64,000 bases of DNA from Burkholderia diffusa (GCF_001718315.1 NZ_CP013363.1:558001-622000), one strand, 5' to 3'; shown: positions 34,307-45,065, counted from the stretch's first letter. Notes: a model not told the origin generated them from the sequence alone. Program-made: numbers and translations.

Positions 34307-35641
34307 ATGCATCGGATCATCATCGTAGGCGGGGGCGCGGGCGGCCTGGAACTGGCGACGCGGCTCGGCGACCGTTACGGCGCGCGCGGCAATCGTCCCG
34401 CGCGTGCGCTCGTCACGCTCGTCGACCGCAATCCGACCCACATCTGGAAGCCATTGCTGCACGAGGTCGCGGCCGGCAGCATGGACCCGTTCACGCAGGA
34501 ACTCGAATACGCGGCGCAGGCGCGCTGGCATGGCTTCGAGTTTCAGCAAGGCGAACTGACCTCGCTCGATCGCGCGGCGAAGCGCATCACGCTGTCGCCC
34601 GTCAACGACAGCGACGGCGCGGAACTCCTGCCGGCGCGCGATCTGGAATATGACACGCTCGTGATCGCGATCGGCAGCACGACGCATTTCTTCGGCGTGC
34701 AGGGCGCCGCCGAAAACGCGATCGCGCTCGATACGGTCGGCGAGGCAGAGCGCTTCCGCAAGCGCCTGATCGCCGCGTGCATGCGCGCCGAGCATCAGGC
34801 GCCGGCGCAGCCCGCGCCCGGAGCGGCGGACGAGCCGCGCATCCAGGTGGTGATCGTCGGCGGCGGCGCGACGGGCGTCGAGCTGTCCGCGGAGCTGCGC
34901 AACACCGCGCAGGTGCTGTCCGTCTATGGGCTGCACAAGCTCGACCCGCAGCACGACGTCGGCATCGTGCTGATCGAATCGGGGCCGCGAATTCTGCCCG
35001 CGCTGCAGGAGCGCGTCTCGACCGCAACGGCCGAGTTGCTCGAAAAGCTCGGCGTGCGATTGATGCTCGCCGAGCGCGTGACCGAAGTCGCGCCGGGTTT
35101 CGTGCACACCGCGAGCGGCAAGACGGTGCGCGCGGATCTCACGGTCTGGGCTGCCGGCATCAAGGCGCCGTCCGTGCTGTCGAATCTCGATGGTCTGCAG
35201 GTCAACAAGCTCGGTCAGCTCGACGTGCGCCGCACGTTGCAGACCTTCACCGACGACAACATCTTCGCCCTCGGCGATTGCGCGGCATGCGTATGGCCCG
35301 GCAATGAGCGCAACGTGCCGCCGCGCGCGCAGGCCGCGCACCAGCAGGCGAGCTTCCTGCTGAAGGCGATTGGCTGCCGGCTCGACGGACGTCAGTTGCC
35401 CGAGTTCACGTATCGCGATTTCGGTTCGCTCGTGTCGCTCGGTCACTTCAGCGCGGTCGGCAACCTGATGGGCGGGCTGATCGGCGGCAACATGCTGATC
35501 GAAGGGCTGTTCGCCCGCTTCATGTACATGTCGCTGTACCGGCTGCACGTCGCGGCGCTGCACGGCTATCCGCGCATGATGCTCGATACGGTCGCGCACT
35601 GGCTGCGCCGCACGACGCTGCCGCGCGTCAAGCTGCACTGA
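34307..35641 (+). CDS. Type II NADH dehydrogenase (NDH-2)
   Basis: 444 residues with two dinucleotide-binding folds: FAD at the N-terminus (IIIVGGGAGGLELATRLGD) and NAD(P)H in the middle (QVVIVGGGATGVELSAELR). They are followed by the FAD-contact segment DDNIFALGDCAA and PPRAQAAHQQASFL. The C-terminal amphipathic region (MLIEGLFARFMYMSLYRLHVAALHGYPRMML) is the membrane-binding part of NDH-2. It passes electrons from NADH to quinone without proton pumping. Ribosome site AAAGGGGG at 34293-34300. It is a single gene in the same direction as polA, 278 bp away. Confidence 0.9.
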   Translation: MHRIIIVGGGAGGLELATRLGDRYGARGNRPARALVTLVDRNPTHIWKPLLHEVAAGSMDPFTQELEYAAQARWHGFEFQQGELTSLDRAAKRITLSPVNDSDGAELLPARDLEYDTLVIAIGSTTHFFGVQGAAENAIALDTVGEAERFRKRLIAACMRAEHQAPAQPAPGAADEPRIQVVIVGGGATGVELSAELRNTAQVLSVYGLHKLDPQHDVGIVLIESGPRILPALQERVSTATAELLEKLGVRLMLAERVTEVAPGFVHTASGKTVRADLTVWAAGIKAPSVLSNLDGLQVNKLGQLDVRRTLQTFTDDNIFALGDCAACVWPGNERNVPPRAQAAHQQASFLLKAIGCRLDGRQLPEFTYRDFGSLVSLGHFSAVGNLMGGLIGGNMLIEGLFARFMYMSLYRLHVAALHGYPRMMLDTVAHWLRRTTLPRVKLH

Positions 35642-36052
35642 CAGCACGCATGCTCCGACGGGCTGGGAACGCGTATCGTGCGCGTTTTCTGCCCGTTGTC
35701 GCTTCGAGTGCGGGTGGCTGCGGATTCGCCCATCGGGCCTGTTTATTGCGGATCGCTCCGTTTCGATCCCTCGACATCGAGCGCGCAACGGCGCTCGCCG
35801 CACGTATGCCGCGCATGGCCTTGCCGGGCCGGGGCGCGGCGGCTATCGATACCGCTGGATGCCGCTGCATTGCACCGTCGTAATCGAGTCTTACACATCT
35901 GACAGTTGACTCGACAACGGATTATTGGGCATCTTGTCCGGGTTTCCGCTTGCGGCGGGGTGCCAACCGCCGCGACATCCGCGCTGTCCGCCTGTGTGAT
36001 GCCGGGTCGAATCCCCGGCCGTGACGGCGGCGCCCAATCGAGGAGTGCATTC
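35642..36052 (+). other. Intergenic region upstream of the dienelactone hydrolase-like gene
   Basis: 411 bp. It holds an inverted repeat TCGAGTC (35884-35890) / GACTCGA (35908-35914) overlapping a -35-like TTGACT at 35906, which is a plausible operator/promoter region. There is also a PhaR-like near match TGCATTGCACCG at 35866-35877. No gene is seen. Confidence 0.4.
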
Positions 36053-36928
36053 ATGTTGAAACCCGAAGTCGACAGCCTGGTTCCCCACGTTCCGTTCTCG
36101 CGCCGCAAGTTCATGCAGGCCGCGCTGGGCGGCACTTTCGCGGCGGCCGTGCTGCCCGTGTCGGCGCAGACGATCACGACCGACAGCACCGGGCTGGACG
36201 TCGACACCATTGAAATCCGCTCGGGAGACGCGAGCATCCCCGCGTATCGCGCGCAGCCGGTCGACAAGACGAACCTGCCGGTCGTCATCGTGATCCATGA
36301 GATCTTTGGCGTGCATGCGCATATCGCCGACGTCTGCCGTCGCTTCGCGAAGCTCGGCTATCTGGCGATCGCGCCCGACCTGTTCGCGCGCCAGGGCAAT
36401 GCATCGAAGTATCCGACGATGAAGGAGCTGTACGACAACATCATCAGCAAGGTACCCGACCGGCAGGTTACGGAGGATCTCGACGCGACTGTCGCGTGGG
36501 CCGGCAAGAACGGCGGCGACCTGTCGCGTCTCGGTGTGACGGGATTCTGCTGGGGCGGCCGCCAGGCATGGCTGTATGCGGAGCACAATCCGCACGTGCG
36601 CGCGGCCGTCGCGTGGTACGGGTTCGTCGAGGGCAAGACTGACGAGATGACGCCGTTCAATCCGGTCGATCATGCGTCGTTGCTGAAGGTGCCGGTGCTC
36701 GGGCTGTACGGCGAGAAGGACACGAACATCACGCAGGCGTCGCTCGCGGACATGCGCAAGGCGATCCAGACGAGCGATTCGAAACTCGCGCGCCAATCGG
36801 AGATCGTCGTGTATCCGGATGCCGGTCACGCGTTCTTCGCAGATTATCGGCCGAGTTACGTGAAGGGCGATGCCGAGGACGGCTGGAAGCGCGCGATCGA
36901 GTGGTTCCACAAGTACGGCGTGATGTGA
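36053..36928 (+). CDS. Dienelactone-hydrolase family protein with Tat signal
   Basis: 291 residues. The N-terminus SRRKFMQAALGG followed by an Ala-rich core is a twin-arginine signal, so the enzyme is exported folded. The hydrolase has the DLH catalytic Cys in GFCWGG (Cys166), an acid in GLYGEKD and a base in PDAGHAFFADYRPSY, plus the oxyanion motif IVIHEIFGVHAHI. Classical dienelactone hydrolase is cytoplasmic and acts in chloroaromatic breakdown. This exported form is common in Burkholderia and its substrate is unknown. ATG 36053 has AGGAG 8 bp upstream. Confidence 0.88.
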   Translation: MLKPEVDSLVPHVPFSRRKFMQAALGGTFAAAVLPVSAQTITTDSTGLDVDTIEIRSGDASIPAYRAQPVDKTNLPVVIVIHEIFGVHAHIADVCRRFAKLGYLAIAPDLFARQGNASKYPTMKELYDNIISKVPDRQVTEDLDATVAWAGKNGGDLSRLGVTGFCWGGRQAWLYAEHNPHVRAAVAWYGFVEGKTDEMTPFNPVDHASLLKVPVLGLYGEKDTNITQASLADMRKAIQTSDSKLARQSEIVVYPDAGHAFFADYRPSYVKGDAEDGWKRAIEWFHKYGVM

Positions 36929-36981
36929 AACGACGAAGCGGCGGCCGGTGCCACCGCTTCGTCGTCGCACCGCGCAGGTGG

Positions 36982-37851
36982 TTACGGGTTCGGGCCGGTC
37001 GCGATCGGCCGCGACGGATCGGCGCTCCATTCGCTCCACGAGCCCGGATACAGCGACGCGCCATGCAACCCCGCGATTTCGAGCGCGAGCGCGTTGTGAC
37101 ATGCGGTCACGCCGGACCCGCATTGCAGGATCACGCTGTTCGGTTCGGTGCCGGCCAGCAGTGTGGTGAACGTCTCGCGCAGCTCATGGCCGGTCTTGAA
37201 GCGGCCGTCGGCGGCCAGGTTGTCCTTGAAGAACCGGTTGCGTGCGCCGGGAATGTGCCCGCCGACACGATCGATCGTTTCGTTTTCGCCGCGATAGCGA
37301 TCCGGTGCGCGTGCATCGATCACGACGCGTTTGGCCGACGTCACGTTCGCGAGCACGGCTGCCGCGTCGACCGTCGATTCGAGCGGGGTCGTCGCGCGGA
37401 AGTCGCCGGCGGCCGGATGCGGCACGCCGGCGGTCAGCGGCTGGCCGGCCGCTTCCCATGCCTGCAGGCCGCCGTCGAGCACCGCGACGGAATCGTGCCC
37501 GAGCCAGCGCAGCAGCCACCATAGCCGCGCCGCATAGGCGCCGCCCTGTGCGTCATACGCAACGACCTGCTGGCCTTGCTTGACGCCGCGGCTGGCGATC
37601 AGCGTCGCGAAGGCGTCGCGGGTCGGCAGCGGATGGCGGCCGTTGGTGCCGGTCTTGCGGCCCGAAAGGTCGCGGTCGAGATGGAGATACTGCGCGCCGG
37701 GGATGTGGCCGGCCGCATAGGCGGCTTCGCCTGCGCTCGGGTCGACGAGGTCGAAGCGGCAGTCGAACACGGCGACGCTGCCCGGCGCCGAGGCCAGACG
37801 CTCGGCGAGATTGGCTGCGGAGATGAGCGTGGTGTAGTGGGTATGTGGCAT
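36982..37851 (-). CDS. sseA: 3-mercaptopyruvate / thiosulfate sulfurtransferase
   Basis: 289 residues forming two rhodanese domains. The first is inactive (DAQGGAYAARLWWLL in place of the Cys loop). The second carries the active loop CGSGVTA (Cys244), the type found in 3-mercaptopyruvate sulfurtransferases; thiosulfate-preferring enzymes have a more basic loop. GGHIPGARN and DGGLQAWEAAGQP are family landmarks. It transfers sulfane sulfur to cyanide or thiols. It is a single gene, downstream of and in the same direction as the Rieske oxygenase gene but separated by a terminator. Confidence 0.9.
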   Translation of the reverse strand: MPHTHYTTLISAANLAERLASAPGSVAVFDCRFDLVDPSAGEAAYAAGHIPGAQYLHLDRDLSGRKTGTNGRHPLPTRDAFATLIASRGVKQGQQVVAYDAQGGAYAARLWWLLRWLGHDSVAVLDGGLQAWEAAGQPLTAGVPHPAAGDFRATTPLESTVDAAAVLANVTSAKRVVIDARAPDRYRGENETIDRVGGHIPGARNRFFKDNLAADGRFKTGHELRETFTTLLAGTEPNSVILQCGSGVTACHNALALEIAGLHGASLYPGSWSEWSADPSRPIATGPNP

Positions 37852-37896
37852 GACGGCTCCCTGGAGTGCAAACGGCCTGATACTCCAAGTCTAAAC

Positions 37897-37925
37897 AAAA
37901 AAAGACGGGCCGAAACCCGTCTTTT
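37897..37925 (-). terminator. Rho-independent terminator of the Rieske oxygenase gene
   Basis: On the minus strand GACGGG-TTTCGG-CCCGTC is followed by TTTTTTTG. A matching run of T on the plus strand makes it potentially bidirectional. Confidence 0.88.
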
Positions 37926-37968
37926 CATATGCCGGATGCCATGCGGCGCCGGCGCGCCGCGTGCCCGA

Positions 37969-39075
37969 TCAGATGTCGCCGAGGTGGCGGCGCAGGAACT
38001 CGTGGAAGTGCTGCATGCCGTCTTCCATCGGGCTCTGGTATGGGCCGACCTGCGATTCACCGCGCACCATCAGTGCGCGGCGGCCCGCGTCCATCCGCAT
38101 CGCGATTTCGTCGTCCTCGACGGCCGTCTCCATATAGGCGGCGCGCTCGGCCTCGACGAACTCGCGCTCGAACAGCGCGATTTCCTCGGGGTAATAGAAT
38201 TCGACGATGTTGGTCGTCTTCTGCGGGCCGCGCGGGATCAGCCACGACACGACGAGCACGTGCGGATACCACTCGATCATCAGGCCCGGATAGTAGACCA
38301 TCCAGATCGCGCCGAACTCCGGCGGCACGCCGTTGCGGAACTTGAGCACCTGCTCGTGCCATTTCTGGTAGGTCGCGCTGCCCGGTTTGGCGAGGGCGTT
38401 GTGCACACCGACCGTCTGCACGCTGTACCAGTCGCCGAACTCCCATTTGAGATCGTCGCACGACACGAAGCTGCCGAGGCCCGGGTGGAACGGGACGACG
38501 TGATAATCCTCGAGGTAGACCTCGATGAACGTCTTCCAGTTGTAATCGCACTCGTGCACTTCGACGTGATCGAAGAGGTACTCCGAGAAGTCGAAGTGAT
38601 GCTTCGTGCCGAGGTTCGCGAGATCGCGCGCGACGTTGCGGCCTTCGGCCTCGAACAGCAGCCCCTGCCAGTTCTGCAGCGGGCTCTTGCCGAGGTTCAG
38701 GCACGGCTTGTCGGGGAAGTGCGGCGCGCCGAGCAACTGGCCTTCCAGATCGTACGTCCAGCGGTGCAGCGGACATACGATATTCTGCGCGTGGCCGCGC
38801 CCGTTCAGCATGATTGCCTGCCGGTGACGGCACACGTTCGACAGCAGTTCGATCTGGTTCGCCGGGTTGCGGACCAGCACGCGGCCTTCGTTCTCGGACG
38901 GCAGCGCAAAATAATCCCCCGCCTCGGGCACCATCAATTCGTGCCCGATGTAACGAGGTCCTTTCTTGAAGAGGGTTTCGATCTCGCGCTCAAGGAGCGC
39001 CTCATCGAAATAGGCAGTGACTGGAAGCTGGCTGTGAGCCGACTTCAACTGAAGCGCATCGCTCAGATTGGACAT
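37969..39075 (-). CDS. Rieske non-heme iron oxygenase, alpha-subunit type
   Basis: 368 residues. Rieske cluster ligands are C82-x-H84 (NVCRHRQ) and C101-x2-H104 (CPLHRW). The mononuclear iron site follows in LEDYHVVPFHPGLG (His192, His197). This is the layout of aromatic-ring-hydroxylating and demethylating oxygenases. No ferredoxin, reductase or beta-subunit gene is close, so the electron donor must be encoded elsewhere. The start MSNLSDALQLKS (39075) is preferred to a longer form. It is divergent from xseB, with 271 bp of AT-richer sequence between them. Confidence 0.88.
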   Translation of the reverse strand: MSNLSDALQLKSAHSQLPVTAYFDEALLEREIETLFKKGPRYIGHELMVPEAGDYFALPSENEGRVLVRNPANQIELLSNVCRHRQAIMLNGRGHAQNIVCPLHRWTYDLEGQLLGAPHFPDKPCLNLGKSPLQNWQGLLFEAEGRNVARDLANLGTKHHFDFSEYLFDHVEVHECDYNWKTFIEVYLEDYHVVPFHPGLGSFVSCDDLKWEFGDWYSVQTVGVHNALAKPGSATYQKWHEQVLKFRNGVPPEFGAIWMVYYPGLMIEWYPHVLVVSWLIPRGPQKTTNIVEFYYPEEIALFEREFVEAERAAYMETAVEDDEIAMRMDAGRRALMVRGESQVGPYQSPMEDGMQHFHEFLRRHLGDI

Positions 39076-39346
39076 TCCCACTCCCGGTGTTAGCGTGAAA
39101 GCAGTGAACAACCCAACCATCGAAAAATCGATTTAGGGAAACGTGGAATTATACCCGGTTCGCCTCGCAAGGCTAGGATTAAGTGCCTGATTTGTGTCAA
39201 TTTTTTGTCGAGAGGCAATCGGGGTGTGCACCCCGTGCGTCGAAGATGGGGCCGGAAGATGTGCCGGACTGGCCACGTCGGCAGATCGGAGAATTCTCTT
39301 TTGCCGTAGAATGTTCGACTTGTTTTGAAATTTGACACCCTCGTCC

Positions 39347-39640
39347 ATGGCGAAAACCGCATCCCCTGGCGCCACGCCGCCCGGCAATGGCACCGACCCG
39401 TTGCCGGACAACTATGAGATGGCGCTCGCGGAACTCGAGACGCTGGTTGCCCGGATGGAAGGCGGCGCGTTGAGCCTCGAGGATTCACTGGCGGCGTATC
39501 GCCGCGGTGCGACCCTCGTTGCGTTTTGCCAACAGCAGCTCGAGAAAGTGGAGCAGCAGGTTCGCGTGCTCGACGGCGCGACGCTGAAGCCGCTTTCGTC
39601 CGGAACGGCCGCCACGGACGGCGAAGACGACGATCTATGA
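39347..39640 (+). CDS. xseB: Exodeoxyribonuclease VII small subunit
   Basis: 97 residues: a disordered start (MAKTASPGATPPGNG) and the helical XseB core NYEMALAELETLVARMEGGALSLEDSLAAYRRGATLVAFCQQQLEKVEQQV. It binds XseA, encoded elsewhere, to degrade single-stranded DNA. Its stop overlaps the ispA start (ATGA), an arrangement conserved in proteobacteria, so it leads the xseB-ispA-dxs operon. ATG 39347 was chosen over TTG 39332. Confidence 0.95.
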   Translation: MAKTASPGATPPGNGTDPLPDNYEMALAELETLVARMEGGALSLEDSLAAYRRGATLVAFCQQQLEKVEQQVRVLDGATLKPLSSGTAATDGEDDDL

Positions 39641-40521
39641 CATTCGAACAATGGATGCGGTCCGTGCTCGACCGTGTCGAGGATGCACTCGGCCACTATT
39701 TGCCGGCTGATAATGTGGTGCCGACGCAACTTCACGAAGCGATGCGCTATGCGGTCCTCGGCGGCGGCAAACGCGTTCGCCCGCTGCTGTGCCATGCGGC
39801 AGGCGAGCTGACCGGCGCGACCGAAGCGGCGCGCAACGCAGCGGCGGCGGCGCTGGAGATGATCCACGTGTACTCGCTCGTGCACGACGACATGCCGTGC
39901 ATGGACGACGACGCGCTGCGACGCGGCAAGCCAACCGTGCACGTGCAGTACGACGAGCCGACGGCGCTGCTGGTCGGCGATGCGCTGCAGTCGCAGGCAT
40001 TCGTCGCGCTGACCGACGCCGAGGCACTGTCGCCGGTGCAGCAGGCCGCGCTCGTGCGCGAGCTTGCGCTGGCGAGCGGCTCGATCGGCATGGCCGGCGG
40101 GCAGGCGATTGACCTGGCGAGCGTCGGCCTCAAGCTGACGCGCGAACAGCTCGAGACGATGCACCGGATGAAGACGGGCGCGCTGTTGCGTGCCGCCGTG
40201 CGGATGGGCGCGCTGGCCGGCGACACGCCGTCGGCGGAAGCGATGGCCGCGCTCGACGTTTACGCGGGTGCCGTGGGTCTGGCGTTTCAGGTCGTCGACG
40301 ACATTCTCGACGTCACGACCGATTCGGCAACGCTCGGCAAGACGGCTGGCAAGGACGCGGCGAACGACAAGCCGACCTACGTATCGATCCTCGGCCTCGA
40401 CGCATCGCGTGAGCTCGCGGCCCAGCTGCGTGCCGACGCGCACGATGCGCTGAAACCGTTCGGCGCACGTGCACAGCGTCTCGCCGAACTTGCCGACCTG
40501 GTGGTGAACCGGGTCAGCTGA
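39637..40521 (+). CDS. ispA: Farnesyl diphosphate synthase (short-chain polyprenyl synthase)
   Basis: 294 residues. It condenses IPP with DMAPP/GPP to make farnesyl diphosphate. The first Asp-rich motif with its two-residue insert reads [15 protein letters not shown] and the second [16 protein letters not shown] and the late KPTYVSILG are also typical. It overlaps xseB by 4 bp and is followed after 80 bp by dxs, so precursor synthesis and chain assembly are co-expressed. Confidence 0.97.
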   Translation: MTFEQWMRSVLDRVEDALGHYLPADNVVPTQLHEAMRYAVLGGGKRVRPLLCHAAGELTGATEAARNAAAAALEMIHVYSLVHDDMPCMDDDALRRGKPTVHVQYDEPTALLVGDALQSQAFVALTDAEALSPVQQAALVRELALASGSIGMAGGQAIDLASVGLKLTREQLETMHRMKTGALLRAAVRMGALAGDTPSAEAMAALDVYAGAVGLAFQVVDDILDVTTDSATLGKTAGKDAANDKPTYVSILGLDASRELAAQLRADAHDALKPFGARAQRLAELADLVVNRVS

Positions 40522-40601
40522 CGCGAAGCCCGCCGCTGCGCACACGCTACGGTGCGTGCAATAGAATGCGGGCGCGTTTGATTTCCTACAATGGAACGAC
40601 G

Positions 40602-42506
40602 ATGTACGACTTGCTGAAAACCATCGACGACCCGGCGGATCTGCGCCGCCTCGATCGTCGCCAACTCCAACCGCTCGCGGATGAACTGCGCGCGTTCGTG
40701 CTCGACAGCGTGTCGAAGACGGGCGGCCATCTGTCGTCCAACCTCGGGACGGTCGAGCTGACGATCGCGTTGCACTACGTGTTCAACACGCCGAACGACC
40801 GGATCGTCTGGGACGTGGGTCACCAGACCTACCCGCACAAGATCCTCACGGGCCGCCGCGACCAGATGCATTCGCTGCGCCAGTACGACGGCATCTCGGG
40901 TTTTCCGCGCCGCAGCGAGTCCGAATACGACACGTTCGGCACCGCGCACTCGAGCACGTCGATCTCGGCGGCGCTCGGGATGGCGATCGGCAGCCAGCTG
41001 AACGGCGACGATCGCTTCTCGATCGCCGTGATCGGCGACGGCGCGATGACGGCCGGCATGGCGTTCGAGGCGATGAACAACGCAGGTGTGTCGGAGGATG
41101 CGAAGCTGCTCGTGATCCTCAACGACAACGACATGTCGATTTCGCCGCCGGTCGGCGCGCTGAACCGCCATCTCGCCCGCCTGATGTCGGGCCGCTTCTA
41201 CGCGGCCGCGCGTGCGGGCGTCGAGCGCGTGCTGAGCGTCGCGCCGCCGGTGCTTGAACTCGCGCGCAAGCTCGAGGAGCACGCGAAGGGCATGGTCGTG
41301 CCGGCCACGCTGTTCGAAGAGTTTGGCTTCAACTACATCGGCCCGATCGATGGTCACGATCTCGATTCGCTGATCCCGACGCTGCAGAACATCCGCGAAC
41401 TGCGTGGCCCGCAGTTCCTGCACGTGGTCACGAAGAAAGGCCAGGGCTACAAGCTCGCCGAAGCCGATCCCGTGCTCTATCACGGCCCCGGCAAGTTCAA
41501 CCCGGCAGAAGGCATCAAGCCGTCGGCCACGCCCGCGAAAAAGACCTACACGCAGGTGTTCGGCGAATGGCTGTGCGATGAAGCCGAGCGCGATTCGCGC
41601 GTCGTCGGCATCACGCCCGCGATGCGCGAAGGCTCCGGCATGGTCGAGTTCGAGAAGCGCTTCAAGGATCGCTATTACGACGTCGGCATCGCCGAGCAGC
41701 ACGCGGTGACGTTCGCGGGCGGCCTCGCGACCGAAGGGCTGAAGCCCGTCGTCGCGATCTACTCGACGTTCCTGCAGCGTGCGTACGACCAGCTGATCCA
41801 CGACGTCGCGTTGCAGAACCTGCCGGTCGTGTTCGCGATCGACCGCGCGGGCCTCGTCGGGGCAGACGGTGCGACGCACGCGGGTGCGTACGATCTCGCG
41901 TTCATGCGTTGCATCCCGAACATGACGATCATGGCGGCGTCCGACGAGAACGAGTGCCGCCAGATGCTGCACACGGCGCTTCAGCAGCCGAACCCAACCG
42001 CGGTGCGTTATCCGCGCGGCGCGGGCACGGGTGTGGCGACGGTGAAGGAATTCACCGAAATCCCGCTCGGCAAGGGCGAAGTGCGTCGCCGCACGTCGCA
42101 GCCGGAAGGCAAGCGCGTCGCGATCCTCGCGTTCGGCACGATGGTCGCGCCGTCGCTCGTGGCGGGCGAGGAGCTCGATGCAACGGTCGCGAACATGCGC
42201 TTCGTGAAGCCGATCGATGCGGCGCTCGTGCGTGAGCTCGCCGAGACGCACGATTACCTCGTCACGGTCGAGGAAGGCTGCGTGATGGGCGGTGCGGGTT
42301 CCGCCTGCGTCGAAGCCCTGATGGAGAGTGGGGTTATCCGACCCGTAATACAATTGGGCCTCCCTGACCAGTTCATCGATCACGGCGATCCCGCGAAGCT
42401 GCTGTCGCAATGCGGCCTTGACGGCGCGGGCATCGCGAAATCGATTCGCGAACGCTTCCTGAGCCCGGTGGCCGATGTCGCCGGCCAGGCGAAGCGGGTC
42501 GCATAA
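40602..42506 (+). CDS. dxs: 1-deoxy-D-xylulose-5-phosphate synthase
   Basis: 634 residues, a thiamine-diphosphate enzyme making DXP from pyruvate and glyceraldehyde-3-phosphate, the first step of the MEP isoprenoid pathway. Visible are [19 protein letters not shown], the TPP/magnesium motif [31 protein letters not shown] and the transketolase-like pyrimidine domain [17 protein letters not shown] with [22 protein letters not shown] 40602 gives the N-terminus [15 protein letters not shown], as in other Dxs proteins. A terminator follows. Confidence 0.98.
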   Translation: MYDLLKTIDDPADLRRLDRRQLQPLADELRAFVLDSVSKTGGHLSSNLGTVELTIALHYVFNTPNDRIVWDVGHQTYPHKILTGRRDQMHSLRQYDGISGFPRRSESEYDTFGTAHSSTSISAALGMAIGSQLNGDDRFSIAVIGDGAMTAGMAFEAMNNAGVSEDAKLLVILNDNDMSISPPVGALNRHLARLMSGRFYAAARAGVERVLSVAPPVLELARKLEEHAKGMVVPATLFEEFGFNYIGPIDGHDLDSLIPTLQNIRELRGPQFLHVVTKKGQGYKLAEADPVLYHGPGKFNPAEGIKPSATPAKKTYTQVFGEWLCDEAERDSRVVGITPAMREGSGMVEFEKRFKDRYYDVGIAEQHAVTFAGGLATEGLKPVVAIYSTFLQRAYDQLIHDVALQNLPVVFAIDRAGLVGADGATHAGAYDLAFMRCIPNMTIMAASDENECRQMLHTALQQPNPTAVRYPRGAGTGVATVKEFTEIPLGKGEVRRRTSQPEGKRVAILAFGTMVAPSLVAGEELDATVANMRFVKPIDAALVRELAETHDYLVTVEEGCVMGGAGSACVEALMESGVIRPVIQLGLPDQFIDHGDPAKLLSQCGLDGAGIAKSIRERFLSPVADVAGQAKRVA

Positions 42507-42564
42507 GCTGGCGCCGCCTCCGGGCGGCGTCGGTGCGACTGGCGCAACCGGTCTACATTGATGC

Positions 42565-42600
42565 GGAAAACATGGGCCTGCGGGCCCATGTTGCTTTTCC
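42565..42600 (+). terminator. Terminator-like hairpin after dxs
   Basis: AACATGGGCC-TGCG-GGCCCATGTT, extended by GGAAA/TTTTCC across a small bulge. The following TTTTCC serves as a short T-tract. It lies 60 bp before folE2, so it may also set folE2 read-through. Confidence 0.6.
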
Positions 42601-42660
42601 GGCTGCCGCATGGCGCGGCGTGCGCGTCGTCGGACGCGCGGCTTACAAGGATTGAACAAG

Positions 42661-43470
42661 ATGAACCAGATGAATCCCGCCTTCGTGATGCCCGACGTGC
42701 AGAGCACGGTGGATACCCGCCAGATTCCGATTCAGCGCGTGGGCGTGAAGGCGGTCCGGCATCCGTTGACGGTGTGCACCGAGAGCGGCGACGTGCAGCC
42801 GACCGTCGGCGTCTGGAATCTCGACGTGCGCCTGCCTGCCGATCAGAAGGGCACGCACATGTCGCGCTTCGTCGCGTTGCTCGAGGAGAATCGCGCGCCG
42901 CTGACGGTCGAGCGCTTCCGTGCGATGCTCGCGTCGATGCTCGAGAAACTGGAAGCCGAGGCCGGCCGCATCGAGGTCACGTTCCCGTACTTCGTGAACA
43001 AGACGGCGCCGGTGTCGGGCGTGCAGAGCCTGCTCGACTATGAAGTGACGCTCGCCGGCGAAAGCCGCAACGGCGAAGCACGCCTGTTCCTGAAGGTGCT
43101 CGTGCCGGTGACGAGCCTGTGCCCGTGCTCGAAGAAGATCTCGCAGTACGGCGCGCACAACCAGCGTTCGCACGTGACGATCGACGCCGAGCTCGCGGCC
43201 GACCTGCCCGTCGAGGCGCTGATTCGCATCGCGGAAGAAGAGGCGTCGTGCGAGCTGTGGGGCTTGCTGAAGCGTCCGGACGAGAAGTTCGTCACGGAGC
43301 GTGCGTACGAAAACCCGAAGTTCGTCGAGGATCTGGTGCGCGATGTCGCTCAGCGTCTCGATGCGGACGAGCGCGTGATCGCCTACGTGCTCGAGGCCGA
43401 GAATTTCGAGTCGATCCACAATCACAGCGCGTATGCGCTGATCGAGCGCGACAAGCGGCACGCTGCGTAA
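42661..43470 (+). CDS. folE2: GTP cyclohydrolase FolE2 (type IB)
   Basis: 269 residues, converting GTP to dihydroneopterin triphosphate for folate synthesis. FolE2 features: [37 protein letters not shown], the metal-site cysteine in [22 protein letters not shown] and [12 protein letters not shown] at the end. Type IB enzymes can work with manganese, so they support folate synthesis when zinc is scarce. AAGGA lies upstream of ATG 42661. It sits between two hairpins, so it may be an independent unit behind dxs. Confidence 0.97.
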   Translation: MNQMNPAFVMPDVQSTVDTRQIPIQRVGVKAVRHPLTVCTESGDVQPTVGVWNLDVRLPADQKGTHMSRFVALLEENRAPLTVERFRAMLASMLEKLEAEAGRIEVTFPYFVNKTAPVSGVQSLLDYEVTLAGESRNGEARLFLKVLVPVTSLCPCSKKISQYGAHNQRSHVTIDAELAADLPVEALIRIAEEEASCELWGLLKRPDEKFVTERAYENPKFVEDLVRDVAQRLDADERVIAYVLEAENFESIHNHSAYALIERDKRHAA

Positions 43471-43507
43471 CATCGTGCCGCTGCGGCGTTTTGCCGCTGC
43501 AAGGAAA

Positions 43508-43538
43508 AAAGGCCGCTCGATCGAGCGGCCTTTGTGTT
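43508..43538. terminator. Bidirectional terminator between folE2 and tsaD
   Basis: A 26-bp perfect palindrome (43508-43533; arms AAAGGCCGCTCGA/TCGAGCGGCCTTT) with T-rich tracts on each side: GTGTTTTTGG after it on plus, and AAAAAA on the plus strand before it. It terminates both convergent genes. Confidence 0.85.
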
Positions 43539-43580
43539 TTTGGCAGGTGAATTCCGGTGCGTGCCGGTGCGTCGTGCGGA

Positions 43581-44621
43581 TCAGCGTGCGAGCGACGCGA
43601 GATCCCAGCGCGGTTTTACCGTGAACGCGTAGTCGGCGTTTGCCTGCTCGGGCCAGCGGCCGAGCCGCAACGCGCCGGCGAGCGCGATCATCGCGCCGTT
43701 GTCGGTGCAGAGCGCGAGATCCGGGTAGTGCACGTCGAAGCCGCGCTTGGCCGCGGCGGCCGACAGCGCGGCACGCAACTGGCGATTCGCGCCGACGCCG
43801 CCCGCAACCACGAGGCGCTTGAGCTTCGTCTTCTTGAGTGCGGCGAGCGACTTCGCGACGAGCACGTCGACGGCCGCGTCGACGAAGCCGCGCGCGAGAT
43901 CCGCTTTCGCGCGTTCGAGCGCTTCGCCTTCGAGTTTTGCCGCCTCGAACTTCTTCATCTGCGTGAGCACGGCCGTCTTCAGGCCGCTGAAACTGAAGTC
44001 GAGATCGCCCGAATGCAGCATCGGGCGCGGCAGCACGACGGCGCCCGGCGTGCCCGTTTCCGCAAGTTTCGACACTTCCGGGCCGCCCGGATAGCCGAGG
44101 CCGATCAGCTTTGCCGTCTTGTCGAATGCTTCGCCGGCCGCGTCGTCGAGCGTCTCGCCGAGCGTCTCGTACACGCCGACATCGGTCACGCGCATCAACT
44201 GCGTGTGGCCGCCCGATACCAGCAGCGCGATGAACGGGAAGGGCGGCGGCTTGTCGACGAGCAGCGGGGACAGCAGGTGCCCTTCGAGGTGATGGATGCC
44301 GACGGTCGGCTTGTTCCATGCCAGTGCGAGCGCATTCGCGATGCTCGCGCCGACCAGCAGCGCGCCGGCGAGGCCGGGGCCTTGAGTGAATGCGATCGCG
44401 TCGATGTCCTCGCGGCGCGTGCCGCTTTGCGCCATGACATCCTCGAGCAGCGGCAGCGCGCGGCGGATGTGGTCGCGCGATGCGAGCTCGGGCACGACGC
44501 CGCCGTATTCGCGGTGCATCGCGATCTGCGAATGGAGCGCGTGCGCGAGCAGGCCGCGCTGCGTGTCGTAGAGCGCGAGACCGGTTTCGTCGCAGGAGCT
44601 TTCGATGCCGAGAACGAGCAT
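43581..44621 (-). CDS. tsaD: tRNA N6-threonylcarbamoyladenosine transferase TsaD
   Basis: 346 residues of the Kae1/TsaD family. Metal-binding HHLEGH near residue 110-115 and the late Asp in CTDNGAMIA hold the iron. [22 protein letters not shown] and [13 protein letters not shown] are ATP-fold signatures. With TsaB and TsaE it attaches threonylcarbamoyl to A37 of tRNAs reading ANN codons. It commonly neighbours rpsU-dnaG-rpoD in proteobacteria; here a 12-kb fimbrial and regulatory region lies between them. Confidence 0.98.
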   Translation of the reverse strand: MLVLGIESSCDETGLALYDTQRGLLAHALHSQIAMHREYGGVVPELASRDHIRRALPLLEDVMAQSGTRREDIDAIAFTQGPGLAGALLVGASIANALALAWNKPTVGIHHLEGHLLSPLLVDKPPPFPFIALLVSGGHTQLMRVTDVGVYETLGETLDDAAGEAFDKTAKLIGLGYPGGPEVSKLAETGTPGAVVLPRPMLHSGDLDFSFSGLKTAVLTQMKKFEAAKLEGEALERAKADLARGFVDAAVDVLVAKSLAALKKTKLKRLVVAGGVGANRQLRAALSAAAAKRGFDVHYPDLALCTDNGAMIALAGALRLGRWPEQANADYAFTVKPRWDLASLAR

Positions 44622-44678
44622 GGTGGGTGTGGGGCGCGTTTGGAAACGCGCGAGCCGGAATATCGACGGTAGTCGGAA

Positions 44679-44687
44679 ATTATAACA
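44679..44687 (-). promoter_or_regulatory. Extended -10 promoter of tsaD
   Basis: On the minus strand TG-T-TATAAT lies about 60 bp upstream of the tsaD start. No clear -35; the TG extension would compensate. Confidence 0.55.
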
Positions 44688-45065
44688 GGCGAGCCCCGCC
44701 GCGCGATGCAGCGCCGTGCCCGGGGGCAGGTCAGGCGATCGTGCAGCGCACGGTAAAGATGTTCCTTTCTGTCAATTTTCGCTTCGCGCACAACGCCCGG
44801 ACCTTCGCAAGGCGGATGTCATCGGATCCAATGGGCTGAATGTTCGCGCAATCGCTTCTCCTCATGATCTACGTCTACCCCCGGATCGAATGCGTTGGCA
44901 TTGCGTCATTCCGTTTGGCGAGTTGTCGATCCAATGTTCGCGCGATTCAATATGGATAACTTAATTGATCGAACTTTTTTGATTTCATTTGTCGCGTATG
45001 GAAACTCATCCGGACCTCCAGCGAGCGCGGGCCGCTGGCCTCGTCAATTTTTCAATTCGATAAAA

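Noticed and set aside
34142-35803. Long open frames antisense to NDH-2, dxs, polA and rpoD
   Set aside because: They mirror the codon structure of confirmed genes and are Arg/His/Ala-rich, as expected for antisense shadows in high-GC DNA.
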